64,000 bases of DNA from Micromonospora marina (lineage in GTDB: Bacteria; Actinomycetota; Actinomycetes; Mycobacteriales; Micromonosporaceae). Under the pieces are notes generated by a model. It saw only the letters and a list, made by a program, of their open reading frames with translations. It was not told the origin of the DNA and did not search any database. Of the stretch, positions 50,783 through 59,663 are shown in pieces; within the stretch, counting starts at the first letter, position 1, and every line of letters starts with the position of its first letter. The stretch is from contig NZ_FMCV01000002.1 in NCBI RefSeq assembly GCF_900091565.1, forward strand, positions 124,001 to 188,000, in the 5' to 3' direction. A program made the position numbers and the translations under genes.

Positions 50783-52225
50783 TCACTCCGGCGACCGGCA
50801 ACCCGCCGGGTCGGCCGGCGGAACGGTGTCGGAGGGTACGGCGTCGGGCGTGATGGTCGACGTCGGCGTCGGCGCGCCGGGGGTCGGTGAGCCGGCGGGC
50901 GGCGCGGACGGTACCGGGCTGCCGCTGACCTGGGGGTTCAGCGCGCCCGTCGTCGTCACCGGGCTCGGGCTGGTCACACCGGGCGACGGATCGGGCGGGC
51001 AGCGCGGCTTGAGGTTCGGGTTCGCCGGGTCCTCGCTGGTCAACTCCGCCAACCGGCGCTCCGCGTCCGGCTCGTTGCGGGCCTGGATGCCCTGCTTCAC
51101 CCGCTCCTGGGCGGCGAGGGTGAGGTCGTCGAGCCGGGCGTCGCTGCGCGCGTGCACGTTCGACAGGTCCAGCCCGGCGACCTGGCCGGGCACCCCACGG
51201 AAGACCGCGAGCTGGCCGTCGTCGGTGGCGCCGACGTAGTACTGCCGCTGGGTGTACGTCCAGCCGCCGAACACGCCACCACCGACGATCACCGCGAGCG
51301 CCAGCACCATCGCGACGGTACGCAGCGGCCGGCGGCGACGCCGCTCGGGCTCGTCGTCACGGGTGTCCGCCGGCTCCTCCGGCGCGGGCGGCCGGGGGGC
51401 GGACAGCGCCGAGGCGCGGGCCGCCGGGGTGGAGTCGTCGGCCGAGGTCGCCATGCCCCGGTCGCGGGCGGCCGCGCCGCCGACGATCGGGGACGCCTCG
51501 ACGATGTCCTGGTCGGTGGCGTCGGCGATGATCACGGTGATGTTGTCCGGACCGCCGCCGCGCAGCGCGAGCTGCACCAGGCGTTCCACGCACCGCTGCG
51601 GGTCGGGGTACTCCCGCATGGTGTCCGCGATCGTCTCCGCGCTGACCACGCCGGACAGCCCGTCGGAGCAGATCAGGTAACGGTCGCCGGGCAGCACCTG
51701 GCGGACGCTGTACTCCGGGTCGATGTCGCGGCCGTCGAGCGCCCGGGTGAGCAGCGAGCGCTGGGGGTGGCTGCTTGCCTCCTCCGCGCTGATCCGGCCC
51801 TCGTCGACGAGCATCTGGACGTACGTGTCGTCCTTGGTGATCTGCGCGAACTCGCCGTTGCGCAGGAGATAGGCCCGCGAGTCACCGATGTGGACCATGC
51901 CGAGCTTGCTGCCGGAGAAGAGGGTCGCGGTGAGCGTCGTGCCCATCCCCTCCAGCTGCGGGTTGGCGTCCACGGTGTCGCGGAGCTGCTGGTTGGCGGT
52001 GCCCACGGCGGAGCGGAGCGCGTCGACCAGGGCGTCACCGGGGACGTCCTCGTCGAGGGGCGCCATGGCACCGATGACGATGTTGCTGGCGACGTCACCG
52101 GCGGCCATGCCGCCCATGCCGTCGGCCACGGCGAGCAGCCGCGGTCCGGCGTAGACGGAATCCTGATTGCCGTCTCGGATCAGACCGCGGTCGCTGTGGG
52201 CCGCGTAGCGCAGGGTCAGAGTCAT
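50783..52225 (-). CDS. pstP: PP2C serine/threonine phosphatase PstP
   Basis: The 480-residue protein has a PP2C catalytic domain (residues ~1-240) with all metal-site motifs: SDRGLIRDGNQDS, LLAVADGMGGMAAGD, VHIGDSRAYLLRNGEF, YLICSDGLSGVV and GGGPDNITVI. A linker and one transmembrane helix (~305-325) lead to an extracytoplasmic domain ending in a Pro/Ser/Thr-rich tail. It reverses PknA/PknB phosphorylation. ATG overlaps the fhaB stop. Confidence 0.96.
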   Translation of the reverse strand: MTLTLRYAAHSDRGLIRDGNQDSVYAGPRLLAVADGMGGMAAGDVASNIVIGAMAPLDEDVPGDALVDALRSAVGTANQQLRDTVDANPQLEGMGTTLTATLFSGSKLGMVHIGDSRAYLLRNGEFAQITKDDTYVQMLVDEGRISAEEASSHPQRSLLTRALDGRDIDPEYSVRQVLPGDRYLICSDGLSGVVSAETIADTMREYPDPQRCVERLVQLALRGGGPDNITVIIADATDQDIVEASPIVGGAAARDRGMATSADDSTPAARASALSAPRPPAPEEPADTRDDEPERRRRRPLRTVAMVLALAVIVGGGVFGGWTYTQRQYYVGATDDGQLAVFRGVPGQVAGLDLSNVHARSDARLDDLTLAAQERVKQGIQARNEPDAERRLAELTSEDPANPNLKPRCPPDPSPGVTSPSPVTTTGALNPQVSGSPVPSAPPAGSPTPGAPTPTSTITPDAVPSDTVPPADPAGCRSPE

Positions 52226-52707
52226 GGCCGTAATTCGAGGGAAGTGCGGCCGATCCGGATCGGCACGCCGAGGGGGACGGGGGTTGGTCCGGTGACCTTA
52301 GCGCGATCGAGATAGGTGCCGTTAGTCGATCCGAGGTCCTCGACGTACCACTGCCCGTCGCGGGGCACCAGCCGGGCGTGTCGCGCCGACGCGTAGTCGT
52401 CGGTGATCACCAGGGTCGAGTCCTCCGCCCGGCCGATGGTGATCTGGGCCTCGCCGAGCGTGATCCGGGTGCCGGCGAGCTGACCGGCGGTGACCACGAG
52501 CTGGTGGGCGGCCCGGCCGCGCTTGGCCTTCGCCGGCTTCCCAGACTGCCCGGTCGACGCGCCGATCCCCCGCGGCGCGGCCACGAGCCGGCCCGACCGG
52601 GCGCCGGCGAAGAGGTCCCGGCGGATCACGCCGACCACCGTGAACACGAAGATCCACAGCAGGATCAGGAACCCGAACCGGGCGACGGTGATGACGAGTT
52701 CCGGCAA
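52222..52707 (-). CDS. fhaB: FHA-domain protein FhaB (FipA)
   Basis: The 161-residue protein has one N-terminal transmembrane helix (residues ~8-28), a basic linker and a C-terminal FHA domain (ITIGRAEDSTLVI, DDYASARHARLV, YVEDLGSTNGTYLD), whose Arg, Ser, His and Asn residues bind phosphothreonine. The mycobacterial counterpart links PknA/B signalling to FtsZ/FtsQ. It ends ATGA-overlapping with pstP and begins 6 bases after fhaA. Confidence 0.94.
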   Translation of the reverse strand: MPELVITVARFGFLILLWIFVFTVVGVIRRDLFAGARSGRLVAAPRGIGASTGQSGKPAKAKRGRAAHQLVVTAGQLAGTRITLGEAQITIGRAEDSTLVITDDYASARHARLVPRDGQWYVEDLGSTNGTYLDRAKVTGPTPVPLGVPIRIGRTSLELRP

Positions 52708-52713
52708 CGCGGA

Positions 52714-53475
52714 TCAGCCGTCCACGCGGAAGGTCAGCGTCGTGGTGCCGAGCTGGATCATGTCGCCGGGGTTGAGGGCGACCGCCGAGACACGCTGGCC
52801 GTTGACCATCGTGCCGTTGGTGGAGCCCAGGTCGGTCAGCACCACCTGGCCGCCGTCGAAGTCCAGCCGGGCGTGGCGCCGGGAGATGCCGACGTCGGGC
52901 AGGCGCAGGTTGGCCTGGTCGCCGCGGCCGATCACGGTCGAGCCCATCTGGAGCGGGTAGGTGCGGCCGTCGCCGGAGACCAGGCGCACGTTGCGGCCGC
53001 CGCCGTGACCGGGCGGGGGGCCGTAGCCGCCGCCCTGGTCGTACGCCGGGTACGCCGGGCCGGCGTCGTAACCGCCGGGCGCGGAGACCGGGGCGACGTC
53101 ACCGCCGGTGTAGACCTCGGCGGTGACCCGGAACATGCCGGTGTCCAGACCCTCACCGCGTTCGACCTCGACGATCACGTCGCCGTAGACCGTCCACGCC
53201 TGCTCGCCGATGAACTCGGCCTGCGACTGGGCCAGCTCCTGGGCCAGCGCGGCGGCGTACGGCGCCAGCCGACTGTGGTCGTAGGGCGAGAGATCGATCA
53301 CGTAGCGGTTGGGCACAAGCGTTCGCCCACCGGCCAGGATCGCCTTGTGCGCCTCGGCCTCCCGCTGCATGGCGTTGAGGATCTCCACGGGGTGGACCAC
53401 CCCTTTGAAGACCTTGGCGAAGGCCCCCTCGACCAGGCCTTCCAGACGCTTCTCGAAGCGTTGCAGCACGCTCAC
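52714..53475 (-). CDS. fhaA: FHA-domain protein FhaA (DUF3662-FHA)
   Basis: The 253-residue protein starts with the DUF3662 domain (MSVLQRFEKRLEGLVEGAFA, VHPVEILNAMQREAE), then a short Gly/Pro/Tyr linker and a C-terminal FHA domain (STVIGRGDQANLRL, GISRRHARLDF, LGSTNGTMVNG). It recruits phosphorylated partners such as the lipid II flippase MurJ/MviN in mycobacteria. First gene of the fhaA-fhaB-pstP-rodA-pbpA-pknA-pknB operon. The linker is much shorter than in mycobacteria. Confidence 0.95.
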   Translation of the reverse strand: MSVLQRFEKRLEGLVEGAFAKVFKGVVHPVEILNAMQREAEAHKAILAGGRTLVPNRYVIDLSPYDHSRLAPYAAALAQELAQSQAEFIGEQAWTVYGDVIVEVERGEGLDTGMFRVTAEVYTGGDVAPVSAPGGYDAGPAYPAYDQGGGYGPPPGHGGGRNVRLVSGDGRTYPLQMGSTVIGRGDQANLRLPDVGISRRHARLDFDGGQVVLTDLGSTNGTMVNGQRVSAVALNPGDMIQLGTTTLTFRVDG

Positions 53476-53600
53476 CGGCTCCTCCTCGGGTCCCGAGGCA
53501 ATGATGGTATCCGGACACCGCCTCCGCAGCTCACACGCCGCTCGGCCGGCTGCCGTCGGCCCGTTCGTGACCAGGCCCGCGAGCGTGCTAAGGTTTCGCC

Positions 53601-53627
53601 CGCCACGAGCGGTGATCGTTCGTGGCG
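53601..53627. promoter_or_regulatory. Inverted repeat between the fhaA operon and tRNA-Leu
   Basis: CGCCACGA (53601-53608) and TCGTGGCG (53620-53627) are perfect 8-bp arms 11 bases apart, 126 bases upstream of fhaA. It may be an operator for the cell-wall operon. Confidence 0.4.
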
Positions 53628-53711
53628 TGACCAGTGGACAGCGTAATATGTCCCGGCACCCGCCGCAGATGGCGGGCGCGGGATGCGATATGGTGTTCCG
53701 GGTCGTGCCAC

Positions 53712-53797
53712 GGGGATGTGGCGGAATGGCAGACGCGCACGGTTCAGGTCCGTGTGTCCGAAAGGACGTGGGGGTTCAACTCCCCCCATCCCCACCA
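53712..53797 (+). tRNA. tRNA-Leu (anticodon CAG)
   Basis: The 86-base sequence begins GGGGATGTGGCGGAATGGC, has anticodon stem-loop CACGG-TTCAGGT-CCGTG, a long variable arm (TGTCCGAAAGGACG region) typical of tRNA-Leu, the T-arm GGGGGTTCAACTCCCCC and the 3' end CATCCCCACCA. Acceptor pairs GGGGATG/CATCCCC are perfect. TATGGT at 53689-53694 is a possible -10. Confidence 0.97.
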
Positions 53798-53800
53798 GAA

Positions 53801-53829
53801 CAAGGGCTCCGCACACAGCGGGGCCCTTG
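53801..53829 (+). terminator. Terminator of tRNA-Leu
   Basis: CAAGGGCTCCGC pairs with GCGGGGCCCTTG (one G-U) around ACACA, 4 bases past the tRNA. Confidence 0.8.
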
Positions 53830-53904
53830 CTTCGTATCGGGGCGTTTCGGACGTCACGCTATGCTCCGATGGTTTCCCTGCCTCCCACGGACCAGGAGTG
53901 GCGT

Positions 53905-54978
53905 GTGACTGTCGCGTTGGTGACCGGTTCCGGCGGTCTGATCGGCTCCGAGGCGGCCCGGCACTTCGCCGGACTCGGTCTCGACGTGGTCGGCATCGAC
54001 AACGACATGCGGCGGTACTTCTTCGGCGAGGACGGCTCGACCGCCTGGAGCCTGGACCGGCTCGCCGCCGACCTCGGCTCCGCGTACACCCACCACGCCG
54101 TCGACATCCGCGACCGCGACGGGCTGGAGCAGGTCTTCAAGCGGTACGGCAAGGACATCGCCGTGGTCGTCCACAGCGCCGCCCAGCCGAGCCACGACTG
54201 GGCCGCCAAGGAGCCGTTCACCGACTTCGACGTGAACGCCGGCGGCACGCTCAACGTGCTGGAGAACACCAGGCGGCACGCGATCGACGCACCGTTCATC
54301 CACTGTTCCACGAACAAGGTGTACGGCGACCGGCCGAACTCGCTCCCGCTGATCGAGTTGGAGACCCGGTACGAACTGCCCGAGGACCACCGCTGGTACG
54401 ACGGCATCACCGAGGACATGTCGATCGACGAGTCGCTGCACTCGATCTTCGGCGCCTCGAAGGTCGCCTCCGACGTGATGGTCCAGGAGTACGGCCGCTA
54501 CTTCGACATGCGGACCGCCTGCTTCCGGGGCGGCACGCTGACCGGCCCGGCGCACTCCGCCGCCGAGCTGCACGGCTTCCTGGCGTACCTGATGCGGTGC
54601 GTGATGGAGGGCCGGACGTACAACCTCTTCGGCTACAAGGGGAAGATGGTCCGGGACGCGATCCACTCGCACGACGTGCTGACCGCGTTCGAGGCGTTCT
54701 TCCGCGAGCCGCGCTCGGCCCAGGTCTACAACCTCGGCGGCGGCCGGCACTCCAACACCTCGCACATCGAGGCGTTCCGGATCGCCCAGGAGATCACCGG
54801 CCGGGAGGCCCGGATCAACTACGTCGAGCAGGCCCGCACCGGCGACCACCAGTGGTACGTCAGCAGCATGGCCCGCTTCGAGGAGCACTACCCGTCCTGG
54901 AAGATCACGTACGACGTGCCGATGATCCTCCGCGAGATCTACGAGGCGAACGTCGACAAGTGGGTACCGAAGGCATGA
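53905..54978 (+). CDS. NAD-dependent epimerase/dehydratase (CDP-paratose/tyvelose epimerase-like)
   Basis: GTG 53905 has CAGGAG at 6 bases. The 357-residue extended SDR protein begins [19 protein letters not shown] (Rossmann motif), with [21 protein letters not shown] and [16 protein letters not shown]. The closest impression is the CDP-tyvelose 2-epimerase group. The active-site YxxxK position reads SIFGASK, so the usual Tyr is Phe. Stop overlaps the glycosyltransferase ATG, implying a shared sugar-transfer pathway for a wall or surface glycan. Confidence 0.88.
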   Translation: MTVALVTGSGGLIGSEAARHFAGLGLDVVGIDNDMRRYFFGEDGSTAWSLDRLAADLGSAYTHHAVDIRDRDGLEQVFKRYGKDIAVVVHSAAQPSHDWAAKEPFTDFDVNAGGTLNVLENTRRHAIDAPFIHCSTNKVYGDRPNSLPLIELETRYELPEDHRWYDGITEDMSIDESLHSIFGASKVASDVMVQEYGRYFDMRTACFRGGTLTGPAHSAAELHGFLAYLMRCVMEGRTYNLFGYKGKMVRDAIHSHDVLTAFEAFFREPRSAQVYNLGGGRHSNTSHIEAFRIAQEITGREARINYVEQARTGDHQWYVSSMARFEEHYPSWKITYDVPMILREIYEANVDKWVPKA

Positions 54979-55781
54979 CCACCGGGACCAAGCGCAACGT
55001 GCTCGGCGTCGGGGTCGACGCGACCGACTACGCCCGGGCCACCGAGGCCGTGGTGGCGGCCGCGCACGACCGCCGCCCGCTGGCGCTCACCGCGCTCGCC
55101 GTGCACGGCGTGATGACAGGCGTGCTCGACCCGGCGCACAACGCCCGGCTCAACTCGTTCGACGTGGTCACCCCGGACGGGCAGCCGGTGCGCTGGGCGC
55201 TCAACCTGCTGCACGGCGCCGGGCTCACCGACCGTGTCTACGGGCCGGAGCTGACCCTGCGCGTGCTCGCCCGGTTCGCCGAGGAAGGGCTGCCGGTCTA
55301 CCTCTACGGCTCCACCGAGGAGACGCTGTCCCGGCTGGTCCCGGCGCTGGAGCGCAAGTTCCCAGCGCTGAAGATCGCCGGGGTCGAGCCGTCCAAGTTC
55401 CGCGCCGTCGCGCCGGGCGAGGACGCCGAGATCGCCGACCGGATCCGGGCCAGCGGCGCCCGCCTCGTCCTGGTCGGGCTGGGCTGCCCGCGCCAGGAGG
55501 TCTTCGCGTACGCCATGCGCCCGCTGCTGGACATGCCGCTGATGGCTGTCGGCGCGGCCTTCGACTACCACGCCGGCCTGCTGCGCAACCCGCCGCCGTG
55601 GATGCAGCGCGCCGGCCTGGAGTGGTTCTGGCGGCTCGGCCTGGAACCCAAGCGCCTGTGGCGCCGGTACGTCATCCTCAACCCGGCCTACCTGGCCCGG
55701 CTCGCGGCCCAGAAGACCGGCCTGTGGAAGGCGACCCCGCCGGCGCCGGCCACCGGGCGTCCCGTCACGTTCGACGTCTGA
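54975..55781 (+). CDS. WecB/TagA/CpsF-family glycosyltransferase
   Basis: The 268-residue protein has the GT26 signature: [55 protein letters not shown] and [11 protein letters not shown], ending with [19 protein letters not shown]. It transfers a sugar (often N-acetylmannosamine) to a lipid-linked acceptor. ATG overlaps the epimerase stop (ATGA), so the pair is one operon. Acceptor and product unknown. Confidence 0.93.
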   Translation: MTTGTKRNVLGVGVDATDYARATEAVVAAAHDRRPLALTALAVHGVMTGVLDPAHNARLNSFDVVTPDGQPVRWALNLLHGAGLTDRVYGPELTLRVLARFAEEGLPVYLYGSTEETLSRLVPALERKFPALKIAGVEPSKFRAVAPGEDAEIADRIRASGARLVLVGLGCPRQEVFAYAMRPLLDMPLMAVGAAFDYHAGLLRNPPPWMQRAGLEWFWRLGLEPKRLWRRYVILNPAYLARLAAQKTGLWKATPPAPATGRPVTFDV

Positions 55782-55872
55782 GCCGCACCCCACCCCTACG
55801 GGCCCGGGTACGGGACGAACCGGGGTGCCGCCCCGGATTCGACGGACGCCGGAACGGGCAAGGCTTGGGGCC

Positions 55873-56475
55873 ATGGATGACCGTCTCGCCCTGCTGCTTC
55901 CCGTCGCCGCCGTCTGGCTCGCCGCCGGAATGGTCGCCGAGAGCCTGCCCGGGCTGGACCGCGCCCGGGCGCTGCGCCGGCGTACCGGATGGTTGTCCGC
56001 CCTGGTGCTGACCGGCCTCGCGCTCACCGCGGCGGTCCTCGCCGCGGGCCTGCAGAGCGCCGGCGACACCACTGTGGACCGGGCCGCCTCCGCGCTCGGC
56101 CTCGCCGCGGTTCCGGCGGCCGTCGTGGCGGTCTGCACGGTACGGCGGGTCCGGCGGCTGCGGTCCGGTGCGGGCGCGTTCGCGGCGGCGCCGGGCACGC
56201 CCGCCCCGCACGGGCTGCGCGCGGCGGCGGCGCACCCGCTGATCGCGTTGCCGCTCCAGGCGACGGCGATCGCGGTGCTCGTGGCGGTGCTGCCGGCCGT
56301 CGGCGTCGACCTGTTCGCCGCGCCGGGCGTCGCCGGCCCGGTGATCACCGTGGGGGTGCTCGGCGTGTGCGCGATCGGAGTACGCCACGCGCTGCGGCAC
56401 AACCGGCTCGCCGAGCGGGCGATGCCGGCCGCCGAGGCGGTGTCAGCGCGACCGGCTCGCGCCCTGCACGTATAG
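55873..56475 (+). CDS. Integral membrane protein, 200 aa
   Basis: I do not recognise the family. The product has about four to five hydrophobic segments (residues ~6-22, 40-60, 72-88, 125-145, 150-170) and Arg-rich loops (VRRVRRLRSG). Codon pattern is typical for the region. It converges with the next gene, and the two coding regions overlap by 33 bases at their ends. Confidence 0.72.
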   Translation: MDDRLALLLPVAAVWLAAGMVAESLPGLDRARALRRRTGWLSALVLTGLALTAAVLAAGLQSAGDTTVDRAASALGLAAVPAAVVAVCTVRRVRRLRSGAGAFAAAPGTPAPHGLRAAAAHPLIALPLQATAIAVLVAVLPAVGVDLFAAPGVAGPVITVGVLGVCAIGVRHALRHNRLAERAMPAAEAVSARPARALHV

Positions 56476-56841
56476 CAGTTCCAGGATCGCGCGGGTCGCC
56501 TCGAACCAGCGGTCCAGCCAGCCGGGCGGGGGCACGCTGCCCTTCGGGGGCAGTTCCATCAGCAGGCCGCGCAGCAGTGGATGGTCCACCAGGGACTCCT
56601 GCTGCTCGACCGGCCAGCCGCTCGGCGGGAAGGACGGTTCGGTCAGCGGGTTGGGATCCAGCGACGGCAGGGACAGCGGCGCCGCGGCCTGCTCGGGGAC
56701 GCCACCCTCGCGGGCGTCCTCGCCGTCACCGGAGACCACCTCGGTGAGGACGGTGTCCCGGCGGGCACCCCGGTACTTGCCACCGAACCGCTCGGGCTTG
56801 CCCGGGCCGCTGGTGAGGTTCTCTGAACCGATCGTCGTCAT
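56443..56841 (-). CDS. Hypothetical protein, 132 aa
   Basis: Not recognised. The soluble product has a polar, disordered first half (MTTIGSENLTSGPGKPERFG) and an aromatic, helical end (PPPGWLDRWFEATRAILELL). ATG 56841 follows GGCGAGACGG, a weak ribosome site. The minus-strand frame is preferred over the plus-strand alternatives because of its protein-like C-terminal half. Its last 33 bases overlap the membrane protein gene on the other strand. Confidence 0.55.
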   Translation of the reverse strand: MTTIGSENLTSGPGKPERFGGKYRGARRDTVLTEVVSGDGEDAREGGVPEQAAAPLSLPSLDPNPLTEPSFPPSGWPVEQQESLVDHPLLRGLLMELPPKGSVPPPGWLDRWFEATRAILELLYVQGASRSR

Positions 56842-56935
56842 CCGTCTCGCCTGCCTTGTTCGGTTGCCGATCCGTGCGGTTCAACGAGGCGGATCGGAAC
56901 TGGCGACGGGTGGCCGCCGCGGCGCGGGTACGAAT

Positions 56936-56969
56936 GGTCCCGCCCGGCGGCACTGCCGGGCGGGACCAC
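56936..56969 (-). terminator. Terminator of the XRE-DUF397 pair
   Basis: TGGTCCCGCCCGGC and GCCGGGCGGGACCA form a perfect 14-bp stem around GGCACT, 14 bases past the DUF397 stop. Confidence 0.88.
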
Positions 56970-56982
56970 ATCTCGGTGCCGG

Positions 56983-57210
56983 TCAGCTCCGGCCGAACAC
57001 GCCGTTTCGGGCGCGGGCGACGAAGGCGTGCCAGTCACCCGGAGCGAAGACCAGGGCCGGGCCGGTCTTGTCCTTCGAGTCCCGCACTCCGACCGCCCCG
57101 GTCACGTACGCGACCTCGACGCAGTTGTCGCAGTTCGGCCCGCTCTTCGAGCTCTTGAACCACGTCGCCTGCGTCAGGTCCACGGGGAACTCCTTGGTCG
57201 CCATTTCCAC
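56983..57210 (-). CDS. DUF397 protein
   Basis: The 75-residue protein has the DUF397 pattern: ATWFKSSKSGPNCDNCVEVA, VGVRDSKDKTGPALVF and APGDWHAFV. GTG 57210 with GAGGAG upstream is my start; ATG 57204 is possible. It overlaps the end of the upstream XRE gene by 37 bases. DUF397 proteins pair with DUF5753-type XRE regulators in actinomycetes in a toxin-antitoxin-like or developmental arrangement. Confidence 0.92.
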   Translation of the reverse strand: MEMATKEFPVDLTQATWFKSSKSGPNCDNCVEVAYVTGAVGVRDSKDKTGPALVFAPGDWHAFVARARNGVFGRS

Positions 57211-58055
57211 AGTGGCTCCTCTGCCAGTTTTGCGATGTGTGCGACGGACTCCTCCGGGCGCATGGCCGCTGCTCGAATGTGATCGAAGATGAAGCTGTAC
57301 TTCTGCAGTTCGTCACTCTTCTCCAGGAAGAGTCCACCCGTGGCGTTCTCCGCGTACACGACATCGGGATCACTCGGCTCGGGGAAGCTGAGGATCGTGA
57401 AGGTCCCGTCCATGCCGGCGTGCGCTCCCACCTCGAAGGGCAGGACCTGCACTGTCACGTTCGGCAGTTCGGCCACCTCCACCAACCGCTTGAGCTGACC
57501 ACGCATCACCGCGTCGCCGCCAACCGGCCGGCTCAGCACCGCCTCATCGAGCACCACCCACAGATCGACCGGATCGTCCTGCGTCAACAACGACTGACGG
57601 CCCAGACGGACACGCACCCGTTGGTCGACCTGTTCGGCGGTGAAGTCCGGCCGGGCCGCCCGGATCATCGCGCTCGCGTACTCCTCGGTCTCCAGCAGCC
57701 CCGGCACCACCTGCTGCTCGTACGCGCGGATGGAGCTGGCCGCCGCCTCCAGGCCGACGTACGCGCCGACGAGCACCGTGCTGTACGGATGCCACCAGCC
57801 CTTCTGCCGGGCCTCCCGGGCGATCTGCACCAGTTCGTCGCTCTCCGCGCCGACCACCCCGTAGATGCGGAGCATGTCGCGTACGTCACGCGGGGTCGCC
57901 GTGGTGTGGCCGGTCTCGATCCGGGAGATCTTCGACGCCGAGCATTCCAGCTGCTCGGCGACGACCTCGATGGTGATGCCCGCCGCCTCCCGCTGCCGGC
58001 GGAGTTCCGCCCCCAACCGGCGCCGACGGATGGTGGGGCTACGCCGTTCGCTCAC
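57174..58055 (-). CDS. XRE-family regulator with DUF5753 (Scr1-type)
   Basis: The 293-residue protein has an N-terminal helix-turn-helix (LRRQREAAGITIEVVAEQLE, CSASKISRIETGHTTATPRD) and a C-terminal DUF5753 domain (EQQVVPGLLETEEYA, RVRLGRQSLL, VWVVLDEAVL, VQVLPFEVGAHAGMDGTF). With the following DUF397 gene it forms the classic actinobacterial pair. A perfect TGCAAcTTGCA palindrome upstream may be its operator. Confidence 0.94.
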   Translation of the reverse strand: MSERRSPTIRRRRLGAELRRQREAAGITIEVVAEQLECSASKISRIETGHTTATPRDVRDMLRIYGVVGAESDELVQIAREARQKGWWHPYSTVLVGAYVGLEAAASSIRAYEQQVVPGLLETEEYASAMIRAARPDFTAEQVDQRVRVRLGRQSLLTQDDPVDLWVVLDEAVLSRPVGGDAVMRGQLKRLVEVAELPNVTVQVLPFEVGAHAGMDGTFTILSFPEPSDPDVVYAENATGGLFLEKSDELQKYSFIFDHIRAAAMRPEESVAHIAKLAEEPLWKWRPRSSPWT

Positions 58056-58361
58056 GGCAACACCTCGGTTCGCGACTGCGGGGCTCGCCGGACCGGCTCA
58101 CTCCTCGCGCTCACGGTGCCGTCGTCCATCGGCTTGCGGGAACACGCTTCACAGTCACCCGGCTACCTCCGGTCGGTCGCGCCCCGGTTCCGCTCCCACC
58201 GCGGGCGCGACCGGCGGGCGGCGGGTGTCGTTCGCGGCAGGGGGTGGTGCCGGTCGTCGACCGGCCGCGACGGGCGAAACCGGCGTCCAGTGTGCCGCTC
58301 CGATCCCTGACGCTTCAAGTTTCGCCGTTTGCGTGTCCGACTCACCTATCAGCAAAACTCG

Positions 58362-58378
58362 ACGTGCAACTTGCATGT
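58362..58378. promoter_or_regulatory. Palindromic operator candidate for the XRE regulator
   Basis: ACGTGCAACTTGCATGT contains the perfect palindrome TGCAACTTGCA (58365-58375). It lies in the 678-base gap 58056-58733, which is otherwise without a convincing gene: short ORFs on both strands here lack ribosome sites and protein-like composition. Confidence 0.45.
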
Positions 58379-58733
58379 CGCACGTCCCTGATGCAGTCTG
58401 TCCGTATGGCACGGGTTACTCACCGTCTTCGCTTGATCTCCGGGCGTGGCGACACCACGGTCCGTGGGACGGCCGGAGGGGAGCCGTCCCGCGCCCCGTT
58501 ACCTGCCCCGGAATGAAGACCCCGTCGCTGCACGCCAGCTTGGCTGCGGCGGCGGGAGCGGTAACCGGAAGCAGCCGGGTGATGGTCGGGTGGCGGTCCG
58601 CCACCGCGGGTACGGCCCGACCAGCACCGACCCACCGACCACCGGTCCACGAGGCAGATCCCCCGTCACCGGACCGCACCCGACCCCCGTTCATCCTCGC
58701 CGGTAGAGCCGGCCGACCTTCCCAGGAGCCCAT

Positions 58734-59021
58734 GTGCTTCCCCGCTCCGGTGACGTACTGCACGTGACACGCGCGGCGAGTGTCCAGTTCCTCCGACCGA
58801 TCATGTTCCGGGTGATCCGGGTACTCGACTGGCCGACCTACGACGGTTGGCTCTGGCTCGACGGCTACGAGTTGAACGCGTCGGGGGACGCGGTCAACCG
58901 GCGGTCGATCTTCGTACTCCAGGAGGGGTTGCGGCAGCTCCAGGCCGCGCCGGCTCCGCGTCAGCACACCGTGCGGACGGCCCGCCGCCCGGTGGTCCGG
59001 ACCCCGGTCCGGGTCGGCTGA
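58734..59021 (+). CDS. Hypothetical protein, 95 aa
   Basis: GTG 58734 has AGGAG at 6 bases; an ATG two bases earlier leads to a short dead-end frame. The product contains a compact, protein-like core (RVIRVLDWPTYDGWLWLDGY, ELNASGDAVNRRSIFVLQEG) and a basic Arg/Pro tail. An internal GTG at 58764 could also start it. Not recognised; the Trp-rich core suggests a small beta fold, possibly nucleic-acid or ligand binding. Confidence 0.65.
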   Translation: MLPRSGDVLHVTRAASVQFLRPIMFRVIRVLDWPTYDGWLWLDGYELNASGDAVNRRSIFVLQEGLRQLQAAPAPRQHTVRTARRPVVRTPVRVG

Positions 59022-59101
59022 ACTCACGATTCCCGGTCGGGAGGGCGTGCCGTCGCCATAGAATCGGTACGCCCACCCCGGCACGTTCCACCCCGCGCGC
59101 C

Positions 59102-59641
59102 ATGGACCCTGAACCTGGGATGGTCATGGTCAACTTGCCCGCCGCGCGGCGGCACCACCGGTCCCGTATCGGCTATGCCCTCGGGCTGTTCCTCTTCCTC
59201 GTCACCGCGACCGCGCTCGCGCTCGCGGTACGTCATCCCGCCTTCTCCGCCACCCACCAGCTCGCCGAACCGGTACCGGCCCCGGAGATCACCGTGGCCG
59301 GCGAGGACGGCCGGACGGAGTCCGACGGCGCCGGGTCCGGCACGGCCGACTCCGATTCCGCAGGCTTGGGCTCCGGCTCCGACCGCTCCGGCTCCGGCTC
59401 CGCCGACTCCGAGTCCGATCCCGCCGGCTTCGACGGGTCGGACGAGGAGGACGGCTGGGCCGCCAACGACCCGGCGGAGGGCTCGGCCGCGGGCACCGGG
59501 GGCGGTGCGGGAGCGCTCGCCGACCGGCCGACCGACACGACCGACGACCTCAGCCGGTCACTGTTCTACTCCGGGCTGCTCGGGCTCGCCATCTCGCTGG
59601 CCGGGCTGGGCCTGGTCGGCACCCGCAGACGCCAGTGGTGA
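59102..59641 (+). CDS. Membrane-anchored Ser/Gly/Asp-rich protein with N- and C-terminal hydrophobic segments
   Basis: The 179-residue protein has an N-terminal membrane segment (IGYALGLFLFLVTATALALA, ~residues 25-44), a long Ser/Gly/Asp/Glu-rich stalk with SDSAGLGSGSDRSGSGS-type repeats, and a C-terminal hydrophobic helix followed by GTRRRQW. This looks like a cell-wall sorting arrangement, but no LPxTG or LAxTG motif precedes the last helix. Start is uncertain (ATG 59102, 59120 or 59126). Function unknown. Confidence 0.65.
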   Translation: MDPEPGMVMVNLPAARRHHRSRIGYALGLFLFLVTATALALAVRHPAFSATHQLAEPVPAPEITVAGEDGRTESDGAGSGTADSDSAGLGSGSDRSGSGSADSESDPAGFDGSDEEDGWAANDPAEGSAAGTGGGAGALADRPTDTTDDLSRSLFYSGLLGLAISLAGLGLVGTRRRQW

Positions 59642-59663
59642 GTCCAGGGCGTGCTGGGGATCG

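Noticed and set aside
58155..58516. Short ORFs on both strands upstream of the XRE gene
   Set aside because: No ribosome sites, Pro/Arg-rich composition and no recognisable fold.
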